64,000 nucleotides of DNA from the NCBI GenBank assembly GCA_963169105.1, contig OY720632.1:57817136-57881135 (forward strand), given 5' to 3'. The translations under genes were made by a program, and so were the position numbers. The notes beneath the pieces are model-generated. The model did no database searches, was not told the DNA's origin, and worked only from the letters and a program-made list of their open reading frames with translations. Of the stretch, positions 61,651 through 64,000 are shown one piece after another; the first letter of the stretch is position 1, and the number at the start of each line of letters is the position of its first letter. This DNA comes from Ceriagrion tenellum (lineage: Eukaryota; Arthropoda; Insecta; Odonata; Coenagrionidae).

Positions 61651-62115
61651 ATAGGAATTTGATCGGAAATTTTCTCCGAAGCCTCAAAACGCTTAAACGC
61701 GAGAGAGGAAATGCCTTTATCAGCCTTCCACCGTTGTTTCGTGGCTACAAATCGCAAGCGAGATCGGCGCCTGGTGGGAGATGGAGCAGCCTCCCTCGGT
61801 CGCCCGCATTGTTTCCATCCTCGAGGGACGCGACAGTTTCGAGGGAGTTGGCGGAGGACTCGTGCATCCGATACGGCTCAATCTTCCTTTTATGCATCTC
61901 AACGTCTGCGCTACTTAGCCAGCCGCACTCCTTTCCTCTCCTACCCCACAATCCCCACCTCCTGCCCATTCAAAGCCAGGACAATGGTTTTCTGCTGCCG
62001 CATCCTGGACCTCTTGTCTCCGTGACCCTTCAGGCTCTTTGCCTCTATTCCGATGCTTATTATGCCAATCGCCAATTAGCGCTCGAAGTTACCATCGCTT
62101 CGCGAGCTGAATAAA
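61651..62115 (+). other. GC-richer, CpG-containing block
   Basis: Many CG dinucleotides between 61690 and 61880, then a C/T-rich stretch to 62050. Two + frames (151 and 104 codons) and two - frames are open together. No recognisable domain. It may be a regulatory island. Confidence 0.4.
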
Positions 62116-64000
62116 AAAAGGGTAGCTCAAATAAATCAAATATCTGAGAGCTATTTCTTTTGCCGTGGAAGCAGCTAGTCACAATTTCTCTCAAGTTTAA
62201 AAGCAATCTTGAGTAAGGCGTTATATATTTCTTTATAATGTCAGATTTTACACCTAAGGGGTCTCCCGCGTTCAATTGCTGCTCATAGTATCTATTGATA
62301 CTAGCGTTCAGTCGCCGCCTAAGTCTTAATGTATATACAGTATATATCCTCCAAAAAGAATACATGCTTTGAAAAACTTAAGGAGTTTTCATTTCTGGCT
62401 GTCACTCTTAGGTAAGTTGTAAGGGAATGGGATATTTTATAGTTTGTGTGTGCTAATGAGCCTTCAATTTTAAACATCTTGCCGATAACTGAAGTCATTA
62501 CAGATTTTGTTAAGGAAAAAAATTAACTATGTTATTCTGGCGTCATTTTTATTACTGCCTATTTGGTGAGTTCAAACGCATAAATAGATTCAATTTAATA
62601 AAATATGGTCGAAGAAAAGTTTATGCATTATTCAAATGTGCACTCAAAGGCCCACGATTACCGCTCGTGCCAATTCTATGGGAAAACTCGTTACAGGCTC
62701 CTAACCCTTCGTCTTGAACTTCCGTATCCCCTCCCTTCATCTCTCCCTTCCTTTACCTCTGAATCCTTCATTTCACATCCCCCTGCGTCCGGTATATGCC
62801 CTAGTCACCGCCCATAACCAACTTCTGCTGAACCACTATTGCCCTCGGGAAGACTCATGCGCATGGATAGTATAAAATAGATAATATTACTTTCATGCCT
62901 TTTTAGAGGGCGAAGGACGCCCATATCTATAGGCCGGCTAACACTTGAAACTCGTTCACATTTTCACACGTACAATGTTCTGTAGGAGCGGGAAGTTTGA
63001 GGATGCTGAGCAAATAATTAGAGCGGAGTAAATTTTTCTCTCTGTCGTTAATGTATTTTCGTGGTCAAGTTATTCCATCCTCAGCAATACGAATTTCATT
63101 TGAATCATTTTAGGGACTTGCAGTAGCATCAACTCACCGAGTTACCAGCCGATAATTACACGTTCGTATCAAATTCACCTGGAAAGTATCAGTCGTCTGT
63201 TCTTGGATGCCAAAATGACCTACCTATCTATTCTCATTTACAAGCCTTTTTTAGAGCCTGCAAGACATTTCAGGTAAAAATAAAGATGGTAGAAACGCTG
63301 CAGCAGATATTCTTATGTACATTAGGCCTCATAAATTAATTGCTAAACGTTTTGCATAAAATGCTACGTATTTCGTTCATACATATTCGTTCTCACTATT
63401 AATTAAAGAAGTTATTTAATTTCTCTATCCTTCTATAGAGAGAAATTAGCTAAATTCTCTGTGTGAACTTCTTCTCTTGACCAAAGTGTTCTACATTCTT
63501 TCCGTAGATTAAGAGAAGGCAGATGGAGATGACGGGGAATAGGGTCCGGAGAAATTGGTGCTGAGGGAAAAGATTCTAGGTAGGATGTCGAGTACCTTCA
63601 AAGAGATTACGCTCCTTGATGCAAGGTAATGAGAGGAATTGGGTCGAGATCCCCTTGGGGGCTCTTCCTACTTCTCTGCTCTTCGAAAGCGATAGAATCG
63701 CCGCAAGCTAGGCAAAAGCAAGGAAGCAGCTCGTGGGGTCGGGGTGGGCGTGAAATCATCGCCGTCGATGGTGAAGCAGCTGGTGCGAGTGCGTGGATTT
63801 CTATGGCAAGTTCCGCCGCAACTCACCTAGCATTTCCCCTTCCTTTCCTTACCAATTACCCTCGCCTGTTTATCCTTCTCAGTTATTCTTTCTCCTTTTC
63901 GCCGTTGCTTGTTTCCCTTTCAACTTCCTCCTGCCTCCGACTTCGTGCATCACATCTCAGTTTCCATCCAGTGATGCTTTGATGCAAATGCGGTTTCCTT
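62116..64000. other. Non-coding stretch to the window end
   Basis: A minus frame at 62060-62365 (101 codons) contains a coding-like segment (N-R-Y-Y-E-Q-Q-L-N-A-G-D-P-L-G-V) but no known motif. A short hairpin lies at about 63417-63447 (AATTTCTCTAT... against its complement), and 63830-63960 is C/T-rich with a 117-codon + frame open. No gene called. Confidence 0.4.

Noticed and set aside
1..64000. CRISPR arrays, operons, ribosomal RNA genes
   Set aside because: No regularly spaced identical repeats with unique spacers, no tightly packed co-directional genes and no rRNA-like sequence; the window is eukaryotic in character.

Overview
This is an AT-rich eukaryotic window, most likely from a large arthropod (probably insect) genome. 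The reasons are the lack of compact genes or operons, many decayed non-LTR and DNA transposon remnants, tRNA-derived SINE heads, short foldback elements and long unexplained non-coding stretches. The species cannot be named from the sequence. I recognise no intact conserved gene, so the window is best read as intergenic or deep-intron sequence carrying transposon fossils and a few candidate exons or small ORFs.

Layout. From 1 to 7.2 kb there is AT-rich sequence with two strand-asymmetric tracts (3.9 kb and 5.2-5.7 kb). At 7.2-8.3 kb lies a frameshifted hAT-like transposase relic, broken by a perfect 84-bp-arm hairpin. At 12.0-12.3 kb there are two small tandem arrays. At 14.2-15.2 kb a long minus-strand open frame (one in-frame stop) is cut by a 315-bp piggyBac-type MITE with TTAA target sites and 14-bp terminal repeats. 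At 15.6 kb a 158-bp inverted-repeat element sits inside a perfect 14-bp target-site duplication, and a relative lies at 21.5 kb. At 18.5-18.8 kb there are about four copies of a ~73-bp repeat. At 23.8-24.05 kb there are tRNA-like (SINE) boxes, and at 24.5 kb a small ORF with a signal peptide.

The second half holds tandem repeats at 29.6 kb, a tRNA-like head at 36.6 kb, a frameshifted coding-like stretch at 42.3-42.7 kb, the N-terminal endonuclease of a non-LTR retrotransposon at 45.5-45.9 kb (minus, broken), another tRNA-like head at 46.2 kb, palindromes at 47.3 and 47.6 kb, a 515-bp element with inverted ends and Penelope-like terminal motifs at 52.1-52.6 kb, a 59-codon coding-like ORF at 55.7 kb, and a well-preserved 5'-truncated SINE (minus) at 60.8-61.1 kb.

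A recurrent feature is blocks of 150-700 bp that are almost pure purine or pyrimidine on one strand. Most blocks between 5 and 31 kb are purine-rich on the + strand; nearly all from 35 kb onward are pyrimidine-rich. These blocks create most of the long open frames seen in six-frame translation, and I do not treat those frames as genes. No previously undescribed multi-gene system is visible. The most interesting objects are the foldback and inverted-repeat structures and the few coding-like ORFs.
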